Positions 21,897-33,100 of a DNA stretch of 64,000 nt are shown in pieces. Position numbers and translations under genes: made by a program. The stretch covers positions 1,302,001-1,366,000 of the forward strand of contig NW_026570231.1 of NCBI RefSeq assembly GCF_019649055.1. Reading direction: 5' to 3'. The stretch comes from Paramacrobiotus metropolitanus (lineage: Eukaryota > Tardigrada > Eutardigrada > Parachela > Macrobiotidae). The notes beneath the pieces are model-generated. The model saw only the letters and a program-made list of their open reading frames with translations, was not told the origin of the DNA and made no database searches. The first letter of the stretch is position 1. Each line of letters begins with the position of its first letter.

Positions 21897-23653
21897 ATGG
21901 CAAAGGGGGGACTGAATCTGCTGCTGTTTTTGGGAAGTGTGCGGGAAGGACGGATTGGTCTTCGGGTGGGAAAGTACGTTCAGAACCTTCTGGAGCAGCG
22001 AAGCCACAAAGTAACCGTTCTGGGTTGGTACTCTAATTCAAACTTGTTCAGTTGTTGTTATTTTTGTATCATTTATGGTTTATTGCTGCACAGTTAATTT
22101 AATTTTATGGTTTACTGCTGCACTAGTATAGTATTAATTACTTACAATCAGTATCCGAGTAAAGCTTGCATCAATTGTGTGTTAAAAAGTTTTGTTGCTG
22201 CACACATAGCGGTTCACTGTGAAAATTGAAAAAGTCAGCTGCTGTTAGAAGTGTTTTAGTGTTGTGACTGTTGTCAGATATAACCAGAAGTGAAAATATT
22301 TATAATAGTTAAGTATTTGTAGAAAAAGTGTGCAGTTTTCCGGATCCTTTCTTATTGCATCGGTAAATGATAAATCTTCTAGTTGAAAGTAGTGATAATA
22401 CTGATAATATCCATAATTTTGTAAATCGGTATCGCTGTCGAGGGAAGCTATGCTTCTGTTCAGCCGTAAGTATCGCAGTTTTCATGTACCGCACTGCACC
22501 ACTCGTAGCCTTTTTTCTCGTAGATCCCAAAGAACTTAATTTGGCCCAGGTCGTTAAACCTCTGCATTTTCACAAGAATCCCGCTGAAGCACCGGAGATC
22601 TTGCAAAAAATTAATAAACAGATCAAAGGAGCTGATGGCTTTATTGTTGTTTCGCCAGAATACAATTCAGCTTTTGGACCCGCTTTAGCTAGTTTGATGG
22701 ACCATTTCCCTCCTGCTTCATATTCTTATCGTCCTAGTACTATTGTTACTTACGCCGGCGGTAAGAAATGTGGCGCCTGAAAATTTTCCACAATTTTTCC
22801 AATCTGTTTGTTTCTTCACAGGAGCATTAGGCGGTATCCGCGCTGCAATGCAGCTACGGCAGTATCTTTCCGAATTAACTACGGTTCATATGCCTAGTAT
22901 GATTGGTAAGGAATCAGTTTTTCTTTTGTCAGTTACCTTAATACTAGTCAAGAGATAATTATGACAAAATTTTAAATGTTGGCGCTGTTTACGCTAGTAC
23001 GAGCGTATACTGTACTATTAACTTTGACTGCTGGATGGATAACAAAAATTTTATGCGTTTTGTTTTAAATCGCATCCTATGCTTACCTTTTGCAACTACG
23101 AAGTTTCACGATAAAAATTAATAAGTACTGTAATGGCTGTGCACAGTTCACCTGTAAAAGGTTTGCGAAAAGTGTTAAAGTGTTGTCATCAAATGTCAAA
23201 ACTTATTCTCAGATTTTGTTCGCATTTAGGATAGATGGAATGCCGGGTAACCCGGGTTACAGTAATTATTACGAATGTGTTTAAGGATATATCTTATTCT
23301 GTAGATACTGATTTGAAATTTTGAAATTGCCAAATTTTTAGCTACAGCCTACAAGTAATACAATGGTAGTGTGTTCTATCGCATTTGATTTTACTAAAAT
23401 CAGTCACATGTTTGCCTGTTGTAGTTATTCCAAATGCACCCAAAACTCTTGACGAGGAAGGGGTACTGAAGGCAGAAAGTGGTGATCTGGTAAAATCGTG
23501 TACTAAAGCCATTGATCAATTGGAATGGTATGCTGGCGTATTGAAGAAGGGCCGTGAGGTACTAATGCAAAAAAAAACACCTTAAAAAAAACAAAAACGC
23601 CAGTCTCTTAATTTTGATGTGCGTTTGTTTCTTTGTAGGAAAACCCGGTGTGA
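21897..23653 (+). CDS. NADPH-dependent FMN reductase-like flavoprotein, copy D
   Basis: Five exons (21897-22023, 22524-22760, 22822-22905, 23425-23558, 23639-23653) in phase give 198 residues, the most compact copy. It shows LLLFLGSVREGRIGLRVGKY at the N-terminus (FMN phosphate-binding loop), SPEYNSAFGPALASLMDHF in the middle and ALGGIRAAMQLRQYL near residue 125. The C-terminal helix AIDQLEWYAGVLKKGRE also appears in copies B and C (for example DQLEWYALALRERRK in C). The last exon adds only ENPV. Intact family motifs and canonical length make this the best candidate for an active enzyme. It has no transit or signal peptide. Confidence 0.9.
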
Positions 23654-26518
23654 ATTTTAATTAATTTGGTTTAAGTTTCTTTAGTTATACTTATGATAAA
23701 CTTTGGAATCCCTATACTGCTAGCGTAGTAGTTTATTTTTCTCCAAATCACAGACCTCGGGATGTTATTACCTACTATTAACTGAACTGCTTGAATTTTT
23801 CATCTGTTTCTGTGACTATGAGTTTAATGTATTGGTTATTTCAGCTTGTTTGTTGTTGATTTGATTTATTTGGTGTTTATTGCCTGATTTCATAGCTTAC
23901 TCCGCAAAGCTTACTCATTGCGAGGTATTCGATTGACAGAAGAGGCAAATAAGTTTCGTACGAGTACATACACATGTTACATATTTATATAATAATTATT
24001 ATATTTTATACGGTATATGGGTAATAGAGTAATGATCTTGACAGTAATGGCTGCCATTTTCCTCGAAATTGTGATGCGAAACAAATCTGTTTTCGGTTCG
24101 TTTGTTTTACTTATGTTATTATTTATACATATACAGCACTTTTCGTGCATATTGATACATACAAAACAAATTTCGGTCGCTAATTTTAAGTACTGTAGCT
24201 GTGTAACATATTCAGTTTATACTTCACAGTTTGCATTTAATAATCACGAGGCGAAAATTGTAGCTGAGCGGTTGACATTGTGCGTTCTTTATAACTTTTG
24301 TTAATAGCACGACTAATGATCGAAAAGTGGTGCTAAATTGCTGAACTTTGCATTATTTGTAGCATAGGGAAATATATTCTGATCCTGGGCAATTACTGTC
24401 ATTTATATTTCCGTTGTTCAGTAGCCTTGGTCTGTGAATAGTGAAAATCATCTAATACTCATAAGTCATAACACTGAACAGAATGCCAAAAGGTGCACAC
24501 TGATTACGGTTCCGCTCCCTTTGTGGGTTTAATGGTTGAACGGCGTTAGTAAAAACAGACCCCATAACTTCCGTTCAACGGTAACAAACGGTATTATCCC
24601 GTGAATAGTGGTATTATTCCTATATAGCGGCCAGCGGGTAAATCTTGTTGAAATTCGGCGGTTTCAGAATGAAAAATTCCGAAAACGTGCATCGTACTCG
24701 AATTCGAAACATGGTAAATCCAATCGCATACGTTGTTTTTATCTTGGACATTGGCCCCCGTTCTTATGTGGTCTAAGCCGCTAACGCTAATACAAAGTCC
24801 CGTAACTTCCGTCCACTCAACAGAGCTAACCGGTTCCCGTTATTCAGCACAGCCCGTTACTTTATTAGCTAACATGGCAGTGCTAAATTGGCTCTCGTTG
24901 AGCAGATGGGTGTCACTAACTATCTGTATGAAGTTGTTACGGATAATCCTGTCAGTCAGTCAGTCTGAGTTAGCCAAGTTAGTTAGCACTGAGCAGTGGG
25001 CAGGGCCCCGCAGGGGAACTGGTTCCGTTCTGATATAGTCTTAATTTTTAGGAGCTATTAATACGAGTTCCTGTAAGTAATTTTTGTTCTTTCGGCATGT
25101 CTGTTTAGTCACTTCAGTGGTCTTGCACTGAACGCACACTGAGCACACAATGCATGAGCAGCTTTGGCAATCGCAGTATGAACCGATCTTCTGCAGATTT
25201 TGTATGTAATCGAATACGAGCATCAGGGTCATTTTAACACCGAACCAAAGTTCCACCTTTCTAAAAATTCTAAAATGAATCTCAAAATTTTTGTTCCTTT
25301 TAAATGTACGGCGCGGCTCGTTTTGAACCGCCCAGCGTCTGCGATTGCCTTTCGTCGTCATTGCACCGTACGGACATCGTGCGGCGCAGTAAACTACTTG
25401 CCCCGGCATCCGTCAAGCGGCAAAACAACTACACCGAGAGCTCGAAAGCGTTAAACGTACATTTAATATCTTTAATTTTTTGTTTTGTTGCCGACAGTTT
25501 TTGAAGCCAGTCCAGTCCAGTGAACAGTCCAATGGACTGCTTTACTTTAGAGGATTTTGTAGAAAGGTGACAAATTGAAAAATTTTTTTATGTTTGTAAA
25601 AAAAGATCCGTTTTTTATTACATTATCGGGATATTAATTGCTCCAGGCAAAAGTGCTTTAAAGGATCCTTCGAGTTCGAGGTCACCATGAACTCAGCTCT
25701 GTACCGGTACCGACATCCGAGCGATGGACCCAGGGCAGATATTTTTGAAAACAAAATGCATGTGCGCCCTTTTGGAACATGCTAACCATAAGTTCAATGG
25801 TGATGTCGGTTTTTTAATCTGCTTGGCGGTTTTTCAAGCCTTGTTCCACGGGGCGGCCGATCATAATACATATCTATTTCCTTGATATTAAATTAAGTAT
25901 TCAGCGGTTAATATCATTCAACGAAAGAAAATGCGAGATCGCCGTATTAAGCTGCGGTTAATACGAACAAAGTCGTTAGAATTAATTATTTAAGAATACG
26001 GTGAGTGCAAATTTGTATGAGTTTACCATTAAAAAGGTCGAAACAAAAAGGTCTATATAAGTACGTATATACGTACTGATGCGTCAAATGCTCTACAAAA
26101 TTATCTGAAAAATAGTGCTACGCAGCGTTCCGGTTTTCCGTTCAGGCTGCAGCACTCTTCACCGTAGCCTCGTGCGGTTGCCATGTAGACAGACGTCTTA
26201 ATTCCGGAAAATGGGGCGGTTGGCATGTAGACAGTGTGTCATAATCCTCTGTGTATTACAGTACTAGTTTTAAACTACCCAACCATATTTTGGTATTTTA
26301 GTCACGCAACAGCTGATCGTTTGATCAGCTGGCAGTGGCAGTGGCAGGCAGACTTTATATCAAGCTTTGTACACCGTAACGGGTAACGGTATAGCCGTAC
26401 TGCATGGTCTTTTGTGGATTCTGAAAATTACGATTAGTATTTATCGATTCCTTGGTAAAGCAGTCGTGATCGGGCTTATTATCTTTCGTATTGGTAATTG
26501 CCATTGCTGGGATTCATC
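23654..26518. other. Gene-poor region before DBT
   Basis: About 2.9 kb without a supported gene apart from a small Cys-rich frame near 25.1 kb. It holds the 3' UTR of FMN reductase D and the promoter of DBT. A 9-bp-stem hairpin built on CAGCTGATC occurs at 26310-26331. A degenerate pair of similar segments around 24560-24600 and 24800-24840 (both containing ATAACTTCCG or GTAACTTCCG) hints at an old duplication. Confidence 0.35.
25041..25232 (-). CDS. Small cysteine-rich reading frame, metallothionein-like pattern
   Basis: A 63-codon frame beginning MTLMLVFDYIQ. Its central part (CDCQSCSCIVCSVCVQC) packs eight cysteines in 17 residues as Cys-x-Cys and Cys-x-x-Cys spacings. Metallothioneins have this kind of spacing, but they usually lack aromatic residues and have around 30% Cys overall. 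A TCTGCAG just before AAGATC could be a splice acceptor, so the cysteine block might be an exon with a different N-terminus. No expression signal is visible. It may be a chance frame. Confidence 0.22.
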   Translation of the reverse strand: MTLMLVFDYIQNLQKIGSYCDCQSCSCIVCSVCVQCKTTEVTKQTCRKNKNYLQELVLIAPKN

Positions 26519-29500
26519 ATGCTATCCAGAAAGTTACTGCAGCGGTGTGCATTGCACACATGGAGGTTTCGTGCTGTATGTATTCAACATGTTACATGAT
26601 AACATGAATACTCTGACTGTTTGAATTCTTCCATCTTGAAGATACTGTGGCCCAGTGACGATGCTTCGTTCTTCAGGCATCTACAACGTCAGCTCAAACC
26701 GCATATGCTCTGCAGAAGAAGTCCTTGATTTTCGGTGAAGAAATCTGTCGTGGGCCAATTTATGGGAGCATATCCGCACGGAGCGCGCATTTCGGCTTGA
26801 TGTTCGTGCGGAGTGCCCAGACAGCTGCAGGCAAGTTCGCTGCTCGTCCACTCAAAGTGCTTGGCTCGGATTCTGCTGCACTGATCCTGACTTAACCGTT
26901 GTTCTGAGTCTTCTGACTGCTGGCATGCAGCAGTTTGTTAAGTTTTCTGTTTTCAGCCGTCGCCCCCGATGATAACATAATACAGTTTAAACTTTCCGAC
27001 ATTGGAGAAGGAATAGCCGAAGTGATCGTTAAGGAATGGTGAGTATTTGATTGATTCATTGTTTTAGAAGCACCATAACTTTCTTTTAAAACAGTGCAGA
27101 ACAATTCCTTGCTTTTGATCTTAAGCTACGACGTAATCTGCGCACTTATGGGATAATAACAAATAAATCTAAGGATATTGTTTTACACAAGAGCTCTGGT
27201 GTGTCGCGCATCGAATATGTCAGTACAAGGATTATTTACGAATAATTACTTATTATTATGAGTTTTTTGGTAGGTTTGTTAAACCTGGATCCAAAGTCAA
27301 CCAGTTCGATGCTATCTGCGAAGTGCAAAGCGATAAAGCTTCGGTGACAATTACCAGCCGCTACGATGGAACCATATCCAAGTTGCATTATAATGTCGAC
27401 GATATAGCGAAAGTTGGCACGGCACTTGTCGATATTTTACTAAAAGATGGCATTCAATCGTGTAAATTTTCTTCCGTGGTCGTGTTGGTAGTGACTAAAA
27501 TGACGGATGTTTTTCGTGAATTTTTGTAGCGTCTGGAAGCAAGCAAGCGGTTGTGCCGGATGATATGAGTTCTTTGCAAGATACTCGTCGAGAAATCAAA
27601 GAGCATGTAAAATCGCTAGCGGCACCGGCCGTCCGAAGAATAGCCATGGAAAACAATGTGAGTTGTTCTTTGTTGCAATGTGAGTTGTAAAACCTGTAAA
27701 TGTGATAAATGCAGATAAGTCCGTATTGTATCCATACCAGTTAACCGGGGTTAACTGGTTAAAAATCATTTTTCCTTCAAGATACTACTCGTAGGATATG
27801 ATTATCTGTTTCACCCAATCACCCCTTTTCCCTTATGGAAATTATTGGAAATGTTAAATCAGTTTTTTTTTTTAATTTTGTGACAGATTACCTTAGCCGA
27901 CGTGCAGGGAACTGGAAGGGATGGAAGGGTGCTAAAGGAAGATGTCATCAGGTATCTGGAGAGTATGAAGGATACGAAAGCGAGAATCGGTGCGCCTCCC
28001 ATATCGGGTAAGTCTTATGCGATTAGGTGCAAGCCAGCATTCGAGGAGAGATCTCCAGATTTCCTCCATTAAGTATCGGATTTGTTTGTTTTTATAGCCG
28101 ATACTCCCACAAAACCGACGACTTCAGCAGCAAAACCTACGATCCCGGCGGCGGTTAAATCTATTTTACAGCCGTCTCAGCCAGGAAAAGTGCCTGCTGA
28201 CGTTACGGAGCCAATTAAGGGGATCAAAAAAGCCATGGTTAAATCGATGACAGCCGCGCTATCCATCCCGCATTTCGGTTACTGTGACGAAATTGACATG
28301 TCGCAGATTCATGGTCTGCGGAGACAGCTGAAAGAACTGGCTCAGTCGCGGGGAATAAAATTTTCGTATATGCCAATCGTAATAAAGGTAAGTACTGCAT
28401 GTTTACATTAACAGATTACAGTAACTGTAATATGTTGAATTCATACGGGTACAGTACTTATCTGTTTTCCCCAAAACAATCGGAAAAGTATGAGGATAGG
28501 GAAAAAGTTTTTCTGCCACCGTCCACACAGTATGAACACACCACACATTTCCGAAAAATCTGTCTTGCAGAAAATCTTTGTGAGGAAGTTGTATCTTGAT
28601 TTCATTGGCTGCTTGCCTCGAATTTTTGGAAGTAAAATTCGGAGAGCATTAGCAAATTCAATGCTTTATGGTGACCTGCAGTTTTGTAAACAACTTTTAT
28701 TTTTGTTTGCAACTTACAAACATAAAGACATATATCCAGCATAAACATATATATCCAGCTCACACTTCCCTTAAAAACATTCTTACAGATTGTAAGAATG
28801 TCTGGATTACTGTAACAAAGAATGTCTGGACTAATACTCGAGTTGGATTAATACTGTAACAAATTTCAGCGATGAATTTCCGGGCGCTTAGCAAACTGAC
28901 TACGGGGTGGCCGAACAAAATGTCGCTCTGGTTCTTATTGTTTTTCTTAGCTAAGAAATTGTCTATCGAACGAGTCTATGCAGTTTAAATTACGTCAAGT
29001 AGTTCGCGCGGGTATAAACAAAGGCGCAGAGTGACATTTTGTTCGGCCACCCGGTATGCGCCAGGAATTTTTCGGACGCGTAGCAAATTACAGTAACTGT
29101 GCGCCAAGAAGTTTCTTGGCGAATAGAAGTGACCATAATAAAAAGGTGACCACTCCGTACACACCCTTTCACTCCGTACACAACCTTTTGCACTCCCTTT
29201 CATTCCGTGCACAACCTTTTTGCGCACTACCATTCACTCGGTGCACTAGCAAACTTTTATATATATTTATATATATTATTTCAGAATAAGATTTCCAAAA
29301 TGTTTTCTGCGGAAAACGGAGAAACTTTACTGTGTCGAGGAAAACAGAAAAGTAGACGCTAGCATTAGACATACGTAGTATAGCGTACTGCACCATAGCT
29401 AGCTTTGTTATTTATTATCAGCTTATCATTCTCATAAACGCAGACAGATAAAAAGATATTTGCATAAAATAGGAAATGTAATTTTGTCACGCGGGTTATT

Positions 29501-30126
29501 TCAGGCTGCTTCGTTGGCTCTGACACAGTTCCCAATTCTAAATGCTCATGTGGACGAAAAATGCGAGAACATCATCTACAAAGGAGCGCATAATATTGGT
29601 GTGGCGATGGATACTGAGAATGGTCTGATGGTGCCCAACATAAAAAATATTCAGCTCAAAAGCTGCTTGGAAATTGCTGCGGATCTGAACGCCCTGCAAG
29701 ACAGAGCGACAAGGAATCAGTTACTTCCTGCCGACCTGAGAGATGCCACATTTTCCTTGTCTAATATTGGTTCGGTACGAAGAAGTGTAGTATCTAGAGC
29801 TGTTATCATTATTATTTTGTTGTGCGCAGTTTTAAGAGTTTGGCGCAGTGAATCTTCCTGGAAATAATTTTCATCCTGATTTGCAGATAGGAGGAACATA
29901 TGCCAAGCCGGTGATACCACCTCCTACAGTTGCTATTGGCGCTCTGGGAAAAATTCAGATTTTGCCCAGATTCGGGCAAAATGATGAGGTGAAGAAGTGC
30001 TACATAATGCAAATTAGTTGGTCTGCTGATCATCGAGTGATTGACGGTGCGACAATGGCACGATTTTCCAATCTGTGGAAAGCATACTTGGAAAATCCTT
30101 CTTTGTTACTCTTAGATATGAAATAG
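26519..30126 (+). CDS. DBT: Lipoamide acyltransferase (E2) of branched-chain 2-oxoacid dehydrogenase
   Basis: Nine exons (26519-26575, 26677-26830, 26957-27038, 27274-27461, 27530-27657, 27887-28007, 28098-28387, 29505-29774, 29887-30126), all in phase, give 509 residues; human DBT has 482. The N-terminus [19 protein letters not shown] is a basic mitochondrial presequence. The lipoyl domain carries EVQSDKASV with the lipoylated Lys near 119. The E3-binding domain has [12 protein letters not shown]. The catalytic domain ends with SADHRVIDG (His479, Asp483). The enzyme transfers branched-chain acyl groups from E1 to CoA in the mitochondrial matrix, in catabolism of Leu, Ile and Val. Intron 2 has a GC donor (GCAG|GCAAGT). 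Intron 7 is the longest (1.1 kb) and holds a MITE-like element. Confidence 0.93.
28903..29054. mobile_element. 152-bp TA-flanked MITE-like element in DBT intron 7
   Basis: Inverted ends with 25 of 26 matches (28905-28930, containing GGGTGGCCGAACAAAATGTC, against 29027-29052 on the other strand). The element is bounded by TA on both sides, as left by Tc1/mariner-type transposition. There is no coding capacity. An imperfect direct repeat of about 30 bp (GAATTT..CGG.CGC..AGCAAA) lies just outside on both sides. Confidence 0.65.
29151..29220 (+). repeat. Imperfect tandem repeat in DBT intron 7
   Basis: Successive diverged copies of CACTCCGTACACAACCTTTT, about 20 bp per unit. Confidence 0.6.
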
Positions 30127-33100
30127 TTCTTAAAGATTTTATTAGTTGGTTTTAAGTCTCAATCCGGAGAATTTTAGTTGAAATTTAAGTTTTCCCAGTA
30201 TAACTCGTAATTGTTGTTGTTCGAGAGCAGTATATCATTTGGAAAATTGTGACGGCATTTCTGGGACTTTTATTGTTTCACCAGAGTTGTTTCGTTGACG
30301 AATGAAAACGAATATTAAAAGTCGAATCATAGAGGGTTTACTCTTGCCAAATACAAAGTAGAATTATAAAGGTCGAGTTGTAGTAGTCAGCTAAGTAGTC
30401 ATTTTGTCTATTTTTGTTGAAATGGTTGTATCATGTGCACAGAAAACGACGGCCTTTCTGGCCGATTAAGTTTTTGGTTTATGTGTTCCAGTGTATCTGT
30501 ACGTTCGGGTTGTAATACATATTTCTTAAATAAATAATATGAATCACAACTATATGTCCCTTGTTTTACAAGCCACACCTCTTGTTTTCAAGTTTGTTCT
30601 CACAATCTTTCTCCAGACAGTATTATCCTATTTGATCGCATTGAAATTTTTCCTTGTCAGCAATACGAGTGTACACCGAATAAAGGCCGTGGTTACGCGC
30701 AAAGAATATCATTAAGGGAATTACTTCCTAATTAGGTGTCATGCCTAACAATTCGCCGCTATGATGCAACCCTGAAATAGCAGTGATTCAGAATGAGTTG
30801 GGCGGAGTACGGTAGCCGTCCTTATTGCTGCCCCTTCAATGCTAATTCTCGCACATTAATGAATACACCCTGCCACTTCCCCTTTGACGCAATCCACAGT
30901 GTCTCTTTACGCATGGTCACGTTGGTGCATTATTCCAGCGCAGCAACATGGACCTAATTAGTCCTGGATTTTATGGTATATTTCGCATTCGTGTCCTTAA
31001 TGAACAGCTGCCTACCCTGTTAATCGGGTATTGTTTAATAATTACTTAGCCTTTTGGACTGGTTTAGTACTTATGCGCTCGCGTCTTAGCCATTTTTGGT
31101 GTGTGGAAAAAGTGCTACGCGCGGCCCCATCCGGTCACGGAAGTTCTTTTGTCAGCACGTTATAAATCTGTTTAATCTGTTGTCAATTGCCACAAGGATT
31201 TCTTCCAACTCAGGAGGTGTGCGGATTATTATCCATGTGTTTGGTTTTGTTTGAAGCAAGTAGTTTTAATGGCTGGGATATCTTCAAATCACATGGCAGT
31301 CCATGACAAGAATACTGCTGATCTTCTTTTGTTCCATGTTTGAATGGGAACTTGTTCGGAGAGAAAATTATCGAGTCTTAATCGGCTTGTCTGTAGATTT
31401 AACAAACGCTCGGACTATCCATTATGTATGAACTACTGTTCGGTTTAATAACCGCTAATCTCTCAGCTTAGCACTACACAAATCACACATATTCGTTTAA
31501 TTATTGTGGTTATACCGTACATATATAATACACAAATTAAGGTGTACTCTGTACACTAAGTTACCAACTACAATAAACCCAAATATATGCACGCAAAAGT
31601 AACTGAAGCGCACAATATAGATATATTATATTACTATTTAAGTAATTAATTGATACGTTTTATCGCGTTACCGACTTACCGTACATAAAATTCAAAGAAA
31701 AATCTTCGCTAAGCGCATATTTGTGTTATTGTGCTTGTTCTTTATTTTTATAAATAAAACATTATTAAACACGAAATTTTGCGTTTCGTGCTTGGAGAAT
31801 CCATATTAAAACACATTTTAGGAGTTGATACAGTACACTCGTCATTTTAACGTTGAACATAATCCTTGCGTCTATGAGCCAAGAAAAATTAAGGTTTCCA
31901 TCCCAGTTCCGGATCGGATACGAAAAATAATATCAGTCATACACAAAATTGCACGCTATGCTATACAATTACTCGGTGATCGGCGCTGCGCCTTCCAAAT
32001 GCCGCACCTCAGCCATATAAAGAAAGGTCATGCTAAATATATAGTGCACTTACGGCTTTTGCAGCATATATACCGCGTTAGTTAGCGAAAAGGCATCGTA
32101 TAATCTCGAAATACACACGTATAAAATAAATTAACTAAATTTGTATAACGACACATACTGTGATAAAAAAATTAAAATCCTAATATTACGTTTGAAGCAA
32201 AAATTTTCCAGGTTTTCGGCAAAAACCGAAAAATATTTTGACGTATTGTGCGTATTTAATTAAGTAGAATTTCCTGAATGGTGTTCATAATGTTTAATTT
32301 TCCATAATGTTAAATTCTTTTACAATTCTTTGGCAGTGGATTAAAATCTCCCGAAAGGAGATTTAATGATGCTGCCAGAGGGTAACCTGCAAATCTGATT
32401 TAATAACTATCTAGAGGCGCTGCTAGTGATAGTTTTCAATGCGCTATTGATCCTGTTTCGGATAACGGCGATCGGCTTTTGATCAAACCTTTTAAGCCAA
32501 TTAAATTAATGTTACCGCTTGAGCTGCTTACTAGAGAGATGATTGTTACGCGATGCTATAACAAATCATCGCCTTTGGGGTAGCGGGTCTCATCGTTCGA
32601 CGAAAGTAAATTATTAAAGGCCTGTGTTATGCTTAGCTATAGGTTTCTTTATTGACACCATTTATACTGTTAATGTAGCGTGCGCGTATTCCGCCAAGAG
32701 GTTTGTATTGCGGAGGCCCTAAACGCCAGTCGCACTGTGCCAATCCGATTGAATGGATGCTGCTTTTGACCTTTTCTCCCAGATTTCCTTTTGTACATCG
32801 GCATATCAACAAACTGCCGGTGAATGGATAGCAAATGCTAACTGCATAATAACGCTTTATGCCACCTTTTTCTGAGCTGTTAATCCGCCGCTGTATAAAT
32901 AATCCAAAATGACCCTACATAACCAGTTCATTTTGTTATATTTACCGCATCGTGATATGTATTCCCGCACGCGGTCGCTTGTCAGATACCGACGATCTTT
33001 GGTTTGATAAACAGTGAATGAACACGTATGTTTTACCAAACCTATCAAAAAACTTGCCCGACGTGTTGCTCGTTTTCGCCGTCACATAAAGCATAAGGTA

